Shown here piece by piece: positions 32,934 to 43,514 of a stretch of DNA of 64,000 nucleotides (positions are counted from its first letter, which is position 1; every line of letters starts with the position of its first letter). The notes beneath the pieces were generated by a model. It was not told the origin of the DNA. It saw only the letters and a program-made list of their open reading frames with translations, and made no database searches. Source of the DNA: Saturnia japonica (Eukaryota; Arthropoda; Insecta; Lepidoptera; Saturniidae); the NCBI GenBank assembly GCA_033032175.1, contig CM065328.1, positions 8,928,690-8,992,689 of the forward strand, in the 5' to 3' direction. The translations under genes and the position numbers were made by a program.

Positions 32934-35900
32934 ATGCTGTGTGCTTTTTTTATTATCTTGTATTTCTCAGGTACACAATGTGCGAAAATTCTAGGTATAT
33001 TTCCTACACCTTCGGTGAGTCACCAGGTTGTGTTCAATGCATATATGCAAGAGCTAGTGAAACATGGACACGATGTGGTAGTTATTACACCAAATCCGAC
33101 ACAACATAAGGAAATTCCTGCTAAAAATATAACAGAAATTGACATCAGTTATTTTTATACTAAACTTGAAAGTATATGGAAACCTGTGTTTGCTCTTGCA
33201 AAACGTGGAGTGGTAATCAACACCGATACAATGTTTGAAACACAATCATTTGAAAGTGTAGTGTATGTTATAGCAGAAATATTTCAAAATCCGTTAGTGA
33301 AAAAAATTATTGAAGATAAAAATCAAAATTTTGATCTAGTTGTTCTAGAGGCGTTTATGGATTATCATTTGATTGCGAGCAAATTGTTCAATGCACCTGT
33401 AATACTTATTTCGTCATTTCACGGCTTGTCAGAAAATTTCGAAACTATGGGTGGTACAAGTAGACATCCAATATTGTACCCACATGTATTTAGAAGTAAA
33501 TTTAGAAATCTTTCAACATGGGAGACTATTAAAGAATGTTACAATGAATATAAAATAATGAAGAAGTTTCAAGATATTGAAGAGTTTCAAAACGCATTGC
33601 TGAGACAAAACTTTGGTTCTGATGCACCTACTATAAAAGAGCTAAAGAATAATGTAGTGATGTTGTTCTTGAATTCGCATCCATTGTTTGCTGATAACCG
33701 TCCTGTGCCGCCTGGAGTTGTTTTCTTAGGTGCGCTTCATTTGAAACCAGTGAAGGAATTGCCTCAGGTAATATTTTGTATTTATTATATTATTTCTTTC
33801 ATAATTTGTAGATTAATTTAATTATCTATATGAATAAATCTGTAGTTCTGTCTGTACAGGTTATTTTTTATCCAAATTTTCCGATAGGCATATAATATGA
33901 ACGATAATGATCACGAATATGCCCTTAAAACGTTTTTGTCGGTCTGTTTGTGTGTTCGTACTTAACTGAAAAACAGCTTGAGTAGTTCTTATGAAATCTT
34001 ATACACGGGATACTTATATCATTGGTCAATTTATAGGGTTTAATAAATTTCAATATTACGTTTAGTAAACGTAAAAAAAAAACCAAAAAAAAAAAAATAT
34101 TTACGTTAATCCTTGACCGATTTTGATGAAATTTTGTACACGGGAACTATAAGTAATTATATAATTGATGAACTGTAAGAATTCTGAATGTTACTTTTAG
34201 AAATATAAAAAAGAAGAGTTCAAATACTTACATTTTCATCAATTCTCAACCGATTATGATTTTTGTAGAGAGGAAGCATACATCATACTTTAGCGGAAGC
34301 GAGGAACGGAGAGTAAAGTTCCTCATCCGCCATATAAAAGGGAGGATCCTCCGACCAGACACGGGTGTTATGCTGGCGGGCAGCTGCCCAACGGTTGTAG
34401 TCGGGTTCTTGTATATATACTCAATTGAAGAGTTAATTTCTATAGCGCGATGTAGGATGTGTCGTATGTGGCTCGATAGATGTCGCTACAATACCATAAT
34501 TGACAGGCTATAAGAATCGTTAATAATGCATTAGAAATCGTAGACTAGAATAATCATTTTTAACCGATTTTGACGAAAATTGTACACGGGGTATACATGT
34601 CACTCCTTAATTGATATGGCTTCAGAATTGTTAACAATATGACTAAAAATAAAATTACGAGATCTAACCGCTAGTTTATCATAATTTTACTCTTAAAAAT
34701 TCTTCATAAAGATATTTTGTAGCATTTCGAATAAATGACTCAGTAAAACGAATAACATAATTCGTAAGAATACTTTTTATATTATATTATATAACTAGCT
34801 GTACCAGCAGTTGCGCACGCGTGGACTGTAGAGAGCCGTCGATCGTGATCGTAGTGAATTTGTATTTTTTATAATTTTCACGTGGTATTGTTATTTTGCG
34901 AAATTGGAAATGTTGTAACGTTACAAATTCAACTCAAATTTGCATTTCATGGCAATTTGATAATGATTTGTACTGATTCATGGAACGAAATAAAATTAAA
35001 TTGGAGACAAACATCTTAACAATCCATGGATGGATGGAATTGCGACTCAGGTGTAGGTTTAAGGGGCTATCTTATGATGCACATCAGCGCTCACCTTGAC
35101 TACCCGCGATACCCTGCCTGCCAAGCCAGATTTGTTAAGAGCCTGTTAATGCTGCTTTAGAGACCCGTTCTCTACAGTTCTCGACAGGCTGAGGTCTTTT
35201 AACAAGTTATAGAGAGATTTCGCTGGAATACCTCTCGCTCCCACTTCCACAGTATATAAGTTAACCGCATAGCCGTTCGATGATTTAAAATAATTTTTGT
35301 AAATTGTCTTGAAAAAGTTGTTTATTTTTTCAGGATTTAAAGTCATATTTAGACAATTCAAAACATGGCGTGGTTTACGTTAGCTTTGGAAGCAATGTTC
35401 GCCCTGAACTTATGCACAAAGATTTATTAGACGTTTTTCTTGATGCATTCGAAGAACTACCTTATGACATCTTATGGAAGTACAGTGGAAACTTAGAGAG
35501 AATGCCAAAGAATCTTAAAATTCAGAAATGGTTTCCACAGAGAGATCTGTTAAGTACGTATATACATACAGAGTTAATGTTGATTTAGTTACAAAGCATA
35601 AGTAGTGTTATGGATCAAAAATGGAAAAATTTATTATACGAGTAAAACTAATTACCTACGTCATTACAGCTCATCCAAATATAAAGGTCTTCATAACTCA
35701 GGGTGGTCTTCAATCTACTGACGAAGCCATTGATGCTAGGGTACCTTTAATTGGAATACCGATGTTCAGCGATCAGGTGTTCAACACTAATAAATATGTA
35801 CAGCTTGGTATTGGCATGCATTTAGATCCTCTCAGTTTGACAGCTAATGATTTGATATCTGCTGTTAAAACTGTCATCGATGATGGCAGGTAAGAAATGC

Positions 35901-36373
35901 TTATTTTATATACTTCTAATTTAAATGACTGCTATCGTTTTATTTTGAAATATTTCCTGTGTAATATTCTAACAACAATTTAATAATTTTCACAGTTTTT
36001 TCTTCAGTCTAATAGTTTTAAATAACTTTCATTTACACTAGTCGTGTATTTGTTCATAATTTATATTATTAAAACCATTTCTTAAAGTTTCAGGGATAAA
36101 ATCAAACGTTTCAAGGATATAATAAACGATCAGCCACAGCGTCCGGTAGAGCGCGCCGTGTGGTGGACGGAGCACGTGTTGCGGCACGGCGGAGCACATC
36201 TGCGAGCGCCAGCAGCTAATATGTCATGGGCTGAATACTTAATGCTGGACTTCTTCATTCCTATATTTTTAGTGTTACTTATTTTGTTAACAATAGTTTT
36301 CTTTGTAACTGTTTTAACGATAAGGTCAATGTTGATCGGTTTAACTAAAAAATCAAAGGTTAAAATAAACTAA
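32934..36373 (+). CDS. UDP-glycosyltransferase copy 4 (4 exons, open)
   Basis: Exons: 32934-33767, 35334-35553, 35670-35889, 36088-36373; product 519 aa. Signal peptide MLCAFFIILYFSGTQCA; His30 in 'PTPSVSHQVVF'. Exon 2 keeps 'VSFGSNV' and 'DILWKYSGN' and has donor gtacgt rather than gtaagt. Exon 3 has 'FITQGGLQSTDEAID' and 'MFSDQVFN', but the signature glycine is Arg ('DARVP', where copies 1, 2 and 5 keep Gly). That glycine is nearly invariant in UGTs, so activity may be altered. The membrane helix is followed by the tail KVKIN (KXKXX). AATAAA at 36416-36421 is a plausible poly(A) signal. Exon 3 groups with copies 2 and 3. Confidence 0.9.
33768..35333 (+). repeat. Intron 1 of UGT copy 4 with ~133-bp degenerate modules
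   Basis: A 1.57-kb intron. 'ccgattttgatgaaattttg' or variants, followed by 'tacacggg', recur at ~33984, 34116, 34251 and 34563. A ~300-bp insert at 34256-34550 breaks the spacing, and 34790-34830 is another 'ctagctgtaccagc' head module. No gene is supported; the 85-codon frame at 34256 has no recognisable content. Confidence 0.5.
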
Positions 36374-36639
36374 ATAAAAAAATTTAAATATCCAGAAGTT
36401 GTTTTTATATTATTTAATAAATATTGTACATATATTATTAATATGATTTTTGTAGTATAATATTTATCGATATTTTATAAATTTCTGTTACTTGTTCTTT
36501 CTTTACTTTCTACTTAGCATAACTTTCTATAACTCAATTCTATTATTTCATTACTTATACTTTATTATTTTAAATACTTAAGTAACTACTTCAATGAAAA
36601 AAATAATGTTTGCATTTGATTAAATACCATTTCAGAAAC

Positions 36640-37570
36640 CTTTTAGCGAATAAGTTCGGTACTATTAATGTTGGCGACAGAACAGTTGTTTTTCGTGTCT
36701 TAGGTTAGGGTATTTTGTGTTATTATTATATTGCCGTGTTATATATTATGTGTTACAATAAAATAGATTAATATTGACAATATTATAGAAAAATGTAAGC
36801 GAATACGCTATATTACAAGTTGCATGTTATATGTTAAGATGTATATAAACGATTATGTATTGTGTGTCACATATGTGAAAATATAACTAACATAGAATAG
36901 ATTAACATATAGAGTAAGCCAATAGAGTAAGTATATCGAATGTTATAGAGATTTTACGAGCGGAAAAAAGTGATGTCGCCCGTAAATTACATTGTTTTTG
37001 GCTTATGTACGGAATGTATACGTAATGTATATTATAAGTGAATATGTAATGAATAGGTAATTCAAAGAGGAACATTTTGATATATAACATGTGTACATAA
37101 GATATATAATGAGAGAAATATAAAGAGTTTAACAGGGCAACCAAAGCGAAAAGTAAAGTTAAAACACGAAATAAACACGGAATAAAACGGGGCTCTCTTT
37201 ACGGTCATTCCTCGAACCACTTAAGCTCGAAGAAGGGCCGTATTGGGCACGGTGCAATTCAACGAGTCTACAAGTACAAGCAACGAGTAACTACAAGAAG
37301 AAAGCTTTGGTCGTCCTGCGAACAATCAACAAGATATCGACTTTCATTGAAGACCCGGCACCTCAAGCGGTCGTGCATTATTGCACCCCCCGGACCCCCT
37401 CACCACTAACATCACGCCGCCCACTGGCATCCGTACGGTATCTACGAGACGGGCATCCGGCGCAACAAAACGCCCGTCCAAACCGGGGAAACGTCACACC
37501 CCCCCCCCCCTCCCTCACGCAGAGGGGAAGTGACGCGTACCCAACAATTAATTACCATCCTGCAATTTTA
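36640..37570 (+). mobile_element. Possible LTR and leader of a degenerate LTR retroelement
   Basis: Base composition changes from AT-rich to GC-rich at ~37190 after 'aataaacacggaataaaacg' (poly(A)-signal-like), then 'gctctctttacggtcattcc', as at the R/U5 end of an LTR. 'ctttggtcgtcctgcgaac' at ~37305 could be a primer site. A proline-rich 88-codon frame (37307-37573) and a C-run (37499-37510) follow. No second LTR or pol is found in the window, so this is a guess. Confidence 0.3.
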
Positions 37571-39010
37571 TAGATGGCGATGCTCCTAGATCAAGTCAGA
37601 AATTTATTAGCAAGTATATATATTATATATGAATATTGCTAATGACAAATTTGAACGGCGAAGAATTGAGAGCATAGTTGGTGGATAAACCCCAAATAGA
37701 CGAGAAGTAGTTTGAAAATAAGTTATCGATACCCTCACCTAAGTCAGTTACTTGATCCCGGTATTAAGCAATACTAGGAATATCATTTGTAACTTTCTTA
37801 CTTTTAACCAGTAAGCTTTCAAATCGAGAACTAAATCTTCTCGGTCTTCATAATGATATATAAGACTTACTTATAGCAATGAAATAACAACTACAACTAC
37901 ATACAGTGGTTAAATACGTATGTATTGAGGCACTGAGGTATCTTAAAAGAGAATCTTGTTACGTAGGTTCACGAACACTGCCCAGACGAATTAAATTCAG
38001 CAATTAATTTCTTTTCGAAGTTGAACCTACCTAAATAGGCAGTTTGGACTTTTTAATTAAAATTTATATGTATATTTTATAATATTTTGTTGAGAAATTC
38101 GGTCTGTATTAAAAGCTTACAATTTGTTCCACTTTCATTAATTCATGGTATAATTTATAATCAATGGAGTTCGGTCACTTCGCGAGATTGGACAGAATAT
38201 TATGTATGATATCGAGTCCAGTTCGGTGTCAAAATAAATTAACAATCAAACTCCTCTCAGATATTTATGAAAACAAAATGGTGTCACAAATATCGTTGTA
38301 ATATAGTCAAATAATCAGTACAACTTTAATAACGAAGTTTCGTATGGGTAAATTTAAAAAATTACTTTTTCTGTACAACTTTTGCTTTTGTCCAGTTTTT
38401 TATTTTATAGTCATTAAAATTAAAACCGTACTCGTTACCAATCGCAGTCATTATTCATACCGTAATTTTATTTTTACTCATATTATTAATAATTGCTATC
38501 ACTTCAGAAATTACATAATATTATTCTTCCCGTGTACAAAATTACATCGAAATTTTTCACTACTATTTGTTTTACGATGTCTAAATGTATTGTTTACGAT
38601 TCTTATAGCCTAACAATAATTGAATGACGTATACTTTCGTATCCAAAATTTGATTAGAATCTGTTGAGAATTGATGAAAACTTTTTCTTTTTTTTTTGCG
38701 AATTTTATAATAATATTGATTTTTGTTAAAGGCCATTTATCATGGAATAACTAATACTATCTGTGTAAAAAGTTGAATAAAGTTCGGTCAAACTGTTTTT
38801 GATTTACTCCGGACAATATTTTTTTAAGGCTATATTAGTGATAAGTTTCCGTTATATAGTGTATGTCCATCAGGAGATTTGGAAATAAATATTACATTTA
38901 CAGACATAACTACAGATTTATTAATATATATAAATCCTAAATTTCTTTACACTTCATATTGGAATATCCATAAATCAATTAAATATGTCATATTAAATTA
39001 AATTAATTAT
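37571..39010. other. Spacer without recognisable genes
   Basis: AT-rich. About 38620-38830 resembles an inverted copy of the modules in intron 1 of UGT copy 4. Otherwise I see nothing. Confidence 0.4.
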
Positions 39011-39300
39011 TAAATTACTGTCACAATTGTTTTTTTTTTTTAACCGACTTCAACAAAAGACGGGAAGTTACACAATTCGAATGTTTTTTTTTAAAGATGT
39101 TCAGCCTGAACTTCTTGGTTTATGAACCGATTTGTTGGATAGGGAATAACTCAAAGGTGGTCGCATTTTAATTTTATTGACATTGATCCTTCTACTTAGA
39201 AGATACACAAGGGAACTCTACAAAATCTTTGCAGTTGGTTACCTTTTTCGTTAAAAATTGCCTTGCCTTATCGGACCATGTCTGCTTATACTTATAATAT
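39011..39300 (+). repeat. Degenerate lepidopteran repeat
   Basis: 'aaccgacttcaacaaaagac' after a T-run, with 'gaaccgatttgttgg' downstream, is the typical start of a common noncoding lepidopteran repeat. Confidence 0.45.
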
Positions 39301-39569
39301 TGGCATGGACAACATAGTGATAATTGAGATGTAGTAATGTCACGGACAGGGCAGATGGGCAGCTATGTCGTAGGACAAGCTGAAGCAGTTGTCGATGAAA
39401 TTAATATAAATTAAGAATATGTATTAGTTAAAGTTTCAGTAATAAAAAGCTATTTTTATTATAAATATCACGTGGAATACACAAAATGGAATAACCTAGT
39501 TTGAATTGAACATAATTATTATGTGTACCTATACCATACAGTAAAAAGATGTTCAGAAGCAAATATTTC

Positions 39570-40195
39570 TTACTAGCTAGTACCAGAGACTTCGTCTGCG
39601 TATTTTTAGATATACGCAAATTGATCCCGGAACACGACAAACCAAAAGAAAATCATAGATGGTTTTTCACTATGTGTATGGTGGACACGATCCCTACCAC
39701 TCCGCTATATTACTGCATATGCACCTTCTGATTTCGGAACACGACAAACCAAAAGAAATTCATAGATGGTTTTTAACTATGTGTATGGTGGACACGATCC
39801 CTACCACTCCGCTATATTACTGCATATGCACCAGCTGATTTCAAACATGATAAAGCAAAAAAATCATAAATGGATATTATATTTGTAGGATAACAGTGGT
39901 TAAGTTATGATTTTACCAGGATAAAAAGTACCCTGTGTATTATTGCAGGTTACAGACTATGTGTGTGCTAAATTTCATCCAAAACCGTTCAATAGTTTTT
40001 ACGTGATTGTGTAACAAACATACAAACTTTGCATTTATTATATTTGTACCTTAACCATGGTTAAACTATGACTTTACCGGGATAAAAAGTACCCTATATG
40101 TTATTCCAGGTCATAGACTATCCGTGTGCTAAATTTCATTCGAATCCAAACATTGGCCCTTTCACATTTATTATATTAGTAGGATTAGTTGTGTG
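39570..40195 (+). repeat. Head modules and two 160-bp tail modules in tandem
   Basis: 'ctagctagtaccagagactt' (39574) starts the head module. A unit with 'aacacgacaaaccaaaagaa' and 'cgatccctaccactccgc' occurs twice (~39620-39720 and 39735-39835). Two tail units then start at ~39890 and ~40052, and the array ends at 'tattatattagtaggatt'. This is the most complete copy of the composite repeat in the window. Confidence 0.6.
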
Positions 40196-40524
40196 TCGTG
40201 CTCTAATGCAATAGTAGAAGCGTATTATGCAATATTTCATAATATTTATGCTTATCATACTTTTAATGTATTAGTCATCATGACTCGTTTATCGATCATT
40301 ATATCAGCACGTGAACTCTGTGACGGTAATGTCAGTACAGTGGAAAATAAAGTTAATAAATAAATGAAATGACATAGGTACGTAATATTATAATATATTT
40401 TATTTTGTCACTTAAAAACGGTAATCGATTAAAGGTCAGATATATGGTACTACTGATTATTATTTTTAATTTAGTTGTTTATAATCTCAAAATTTTATTA
40501 TATTGGTTAAAATTTAATAATACT

Positions 40525-40707
40525 GTGTAAACTCTTTATAACGAAACTCAAGGGACTGAGCATTTTTTGTCGTTATAGAGAGTTATCGTTATATGGAGTG
40601 GAATTTCAATATGTGGGTTTTAACGCAAACCAACCAAGTTGGGCTCACTTCAACGTTATAGGGGCTTTATCGCTATAAAGGATAACGTTATAAAGAGTTT
40701 ACACTGT
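40525..40707 (+). mobile_element. pogo-like MITE, interrupted at its end by a BEL element
   Basis: Terminal inverted repeats GTGTAAACTCTTTATAACG (left) and CGTTATAAAGAGTTTACAC (right) enclose about 180 bp with 'gggactgagcattttttgtc'. The right end continues as ACTGT, which is the target-site duplication of the BEL insertion, and is completed after 46084 by 'actgtatatg'. The fragment at 19926-20033 shows the uninterrupted end. Confidence 0.65.
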
Positions 40708-40948
40708 TGTGGGGGTTAGGGCTGCAGTGTTTTCATTGAGGCACACTTTTATGTTCAATGTTTTATTATAATTTATTACAAAGTTGGTTTTATATTAAAT
40801 GTTTTGTTATAGTTTAATGTTAATTGTTTGGTTGTGGCAACCTGGTGCCGACCGATGCGCTCGTTTGAGGCGCTTGTTGAAGTGCGACTGATCGTGAGTT
40901 TGTTGCGAGTTTACTCGAACCCGATGTTCGGTTACATCAGACCGAACA
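40708..40948 (-). repeat. 3' LTR of the BEL/Pao element
   Basis: 241 bp, matching 45844-46084. On the minus strand it begins TGTTCGGTCTGATG; it contains 'ggtgccgaccgatgcgctcg' on the plus strand. Confidence 0.92.
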
Positions 40949-41101
40949 TGCTCCGGGCCAATAAAGATGACAATGATGAAGTCAATACTATTTAAATGAT
41001 AAGGAAATTACAAGCTAGAATACGTGAGAAGTTACAAAATTAATACAATTCACGCAGACAATAATTCCACTGTTTACACTAAATATAAAAACATAATGTC
41101 T

Positions 41102-43429
41102 CTAAAATATACGTTCGCGCGGTATAGGAGAACACGATTCATTAACACGTTTCACTTTTATTTCACTATAATGACTGGGTTGACGGTCAACTATGTTTCG
41201 CGCACTTTCGGCACTTGTCGTTAAATGGACCGCACTAACACTACCAACACTGGTTGTTGCTGGCCGAAGCTCGATATTGGCACTCTGACTCGCACCGACA
41301 GTAATAAGAGCTCGTTGTGAGCGCTGTCGCCGCCATCTCCAGAAGAGCACACCCGCTGCTGCTGCGCAAGCGCCCACTGTCAGGTAACTCACTGAATACA
41401 GGTGAATATCGTGGGGCGATAGAGTTTGTTGTAGATTCACTTGACTTTTCTTCATCTGTTTAATGTCTTGATGCAGATTTTGTAAGGCGTTTTCTAGTTC
41501 ATTAGATTCAGACATGTTCTGAATGATTTCAGAGGGTATACTCGTATTAATGAGGTAATTTAATTGATCTATTTGAGGTATATGCACATCAAAATTTAGT
41601 TCAACAGTATTTTCGTAATATTTTTGCATGTGTATGGTAAAATCATCACCTTTCAGTATACAGCCCTGTTCTAGATAAATAATAGCAGCTTTTTGTAGCG
41701 ATTCCACAGTTATTCGATCATTGCAAATAATTTTTACGGTGTAGTTTTGACAGCAATAATACAAATACTGCGATGGGTTGGTTAGAGGTATCCATTTATT
41801 TGTACATCTGGACCTCTGGACCTTACATTCACCAGTAGAATGTTCGGTATCACAAAATTTATTCTTATTGTCGAGACGATAAATTGGTTTCTTTATGTTG
41901 CATATAAGATTCTCTTCTTGTGTTAAAGCTTTTTTATGTGGCACAAGTTTTGATTTTGCGGCGATTAGTACTATGTTATGTTGATGATGAATACGTGCAT
42001 ATAGGACTGACGCATATGCGTCCATTGAAGCGTCACAAAAGCCGTGAAGTTCTATTAAATCATTTTGAGAACTTAATATCCATCTTGGAATTTCACACTG
42101 CTTTATTTTATATATGTCCGCTTTTAACTTATTCCACTCGCTCTTTATGTTATCAGATACTTCGTCGTCCCACTGCATTTGGTTTATCCATAATTTTTGA
42201 AATAATAGTTTTAATTTAGTTGATAGTGGAGTAAGCCATCCTAGGGGATCAAACACTTTGGATATTTGTGAAAGTAATGTACGTTTAGTGACTTTGGAAT
42301 CTGTTTCGGGAAAATCAAATTCGAACTTAAACATATCTGATTTTGAGTTCCAATATAAATCCAAAGTTATTTGGGTGTCTTCGTTTTTAAAGTTAAATAT
42401 AGTTTCTCCTTGAACTCTTTCTTCTGTTACGTCTTCTAAAAGACCTTGGTTGTTTGAAGACCACTTTCGTAAATTAAATCCTCCTGATTTCAGTAAGTTA
42501 TCTAAATCGTTAATAAGCTGTCTGCCTGAGATGATGTCATAGGTGCCATGGATTAAATCATCCATGTAAAACGATGTGTCCAGTACAGCGGACGCTTCCG
42601 GGAATTTATTTCGTTCGTCGAAGGCCAACCTCTTAAGGGTCATCATGGCCAAAAATGGAGCTGCTTTCATACCGTAAGTGACCGTTGTTAATTTATAAGA
42701 TTGTATAGGCTTTTCGGTAGTGTTGCGCCATACTATTTTTTGGTAAGGTTGATCTAAATGATTGACTAAAATTTGTCGATACATCTTTTCGATGTCGGCG
42801 GTGAACACGAACGGATCCTGTCTCCATTTCAATAACAACGATTGTAAATCCTGTTGAAGATTGGGTCCCGTATACATTATGTCGTTTAAGCTGACTCCTG
42901 TTGAAGTTTTGGCAGACGCATTAAAAACAACTCTGTATTTGGTTGTGTTTGACTCTTCCCGTTGAATGCCATGATGTGGCAAATAATATTCTGGTTCAGT
43001 ACTGCCTATAGCCGGTACCATATGTTTTAATAAAATGTATTCATTCATAAATGTTTTATATTGTGTAGATAATTGATCTTGTTTTTGTAGTTTACGCTCT
43101 AAATTTTTGAATTGAGCTAAGGCCATAGTTTTTGAATGGCCTAGTTTATGCTTCAAATCTTCTTTAATGGGTAATCGGATTTCGTAACGACCATCTCGGT
43201 TACGTGTTGTGGTTGTAGAATATATATTAATGTATTCTTTCTCTTCTAGTGAAAAATGCGACTGTTGTTCGTAAATTTCTTCAACTTCCCAAAATTTATG
43301 AATCTCGTTCATATTGTTTAACACTACGTTACACTGATATGTTTTTACATTTCCGCATAATAACCAGCCTAGATGAGTTTGTTGTGCAATAGGCTGATGC
43401 GGTGTTTCACTTTTTATAATTCCTCCCAA
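41102..43429 (-). CDS. BEL/Pao pol (RT, start of RNase H) fused in frame to an env-like C-terminus
   Basis: 775 codons without a stop. Residues ~1-500: BEL pol linker ('TQHLGWLL'-type region near the start), RT with 'YYLPHHGIQRE', 'YRVVFNASAKT' and the active site 'FYMDDLIHG' (42559-42570), and an RNase H opening 'GFCDASMDAYASVLY' up to 'SKLVPHKKAL'. From ~41925 the protein changes: a cysteine-rich ectodomain-like segment ('FCDTEHSTGECKV', 'YLYYCCQNYTVKIIC'), a heptad-like stretch, one membrane helix ('LTVGACAAAAGVLFW', ~41330-41400) and a basic cytosolic tail. This layout resembles the membrane-anchored end of insect retrovirus/baculovirus-F-type envelope proteins. I infer a deletion that joined RNase H to env in frame. 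The gag-pol junction needs a frameshift at ~43535. Confidence 0.8.
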   Translation of the reverse strand: MGGIIKSETPHQPIAQQTHLGWLLCGNVKTYQCNVVLNNMNEIHKFWEVEEIYEQQSHFSLEEKEYINIYSTTTTRNRDGRYEIRLPIKEDLKHKLGHSKTMALAQFKNLERKLQKQDQLSTQYKTFMNEYILLKHMVPAIGSTEPEYYLPHHGIQREESNTTKYRVVFNASAKTSTGVSLNDIMYTGPNLQQDLQSLLLKWRQDPFVFTADIEKMYRQILVNHLDQPYQKIVWRNTTEKPIQSYKLTTVTYGMKAAPFLAMMTLKRLAFDERNKFPEASAVLDTSFYMDDLIHGTYDIISGRQLINDLDNLLKSGGFNLRKWSSNNQGLLEDVTEERVQGETIFNFKNEDTQITLDLYWNSKSDMFKFEFDFPETDSKVTKRTLLSQISKVFDPLGWLTPLSTKLKLLFQKLWINQMQWDDEVSDNIKSEWNKLKADIYKIKQCEIPRWILSSQNDLIELHGFCDASMDAYASVLYARIHHQHNIVLIAAKSKLVPHKKALTQEENLICNIKKPIYRLDNKNKFCDTEHSTGECKVQRSRCTNKWIPLTNPSQYLYYCCQNYTVKIICNDRITVESLQKAAIIYLEQGCILKGDDFTIHMQKYYENTVELNFDVHIPQIDQLNYLINTSIPSEIIQNMSESNELENALQNLHQDIKQMKKSQVNLQQTLSPHDIHLYSVSYLTVGACAAAAGVLFWRWRRQRSQRALITVGASQSANIELRPATTSVGSVSAVHLTTSAESARNIVDRQPSHYSEIKVKRVNESCSPIPRERIF

Positions 43430-43514
43430 TATAATGTAAGAATAAATATCAGCACCGAATAATAAGTCAACGGGTTGACTTTTATAAAATTCCGGATCAG
43501 CTAAATTTATGTTT

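Noticed and set aside
34256..34513. 85-codon frame in intron 1 of UGT copy 4
   Set aside because: Repeat-flanked, no recognisable motif, and inside an intron on the coding strand of the gene.
36371..36378. AATAAA overlapping the stop codon of UGT copy 4
   Set aside because: Too close to the stop to be a likely poly(A) signal; the one at 36416 is preferred.
37307..37573. Proline-rich 88-codon frame that could be a small gene or gag start
   Set aside because: Low-complexity composition with a C-run, no domain and no neighbouring pol; mentioned only within a possible LTR leader.
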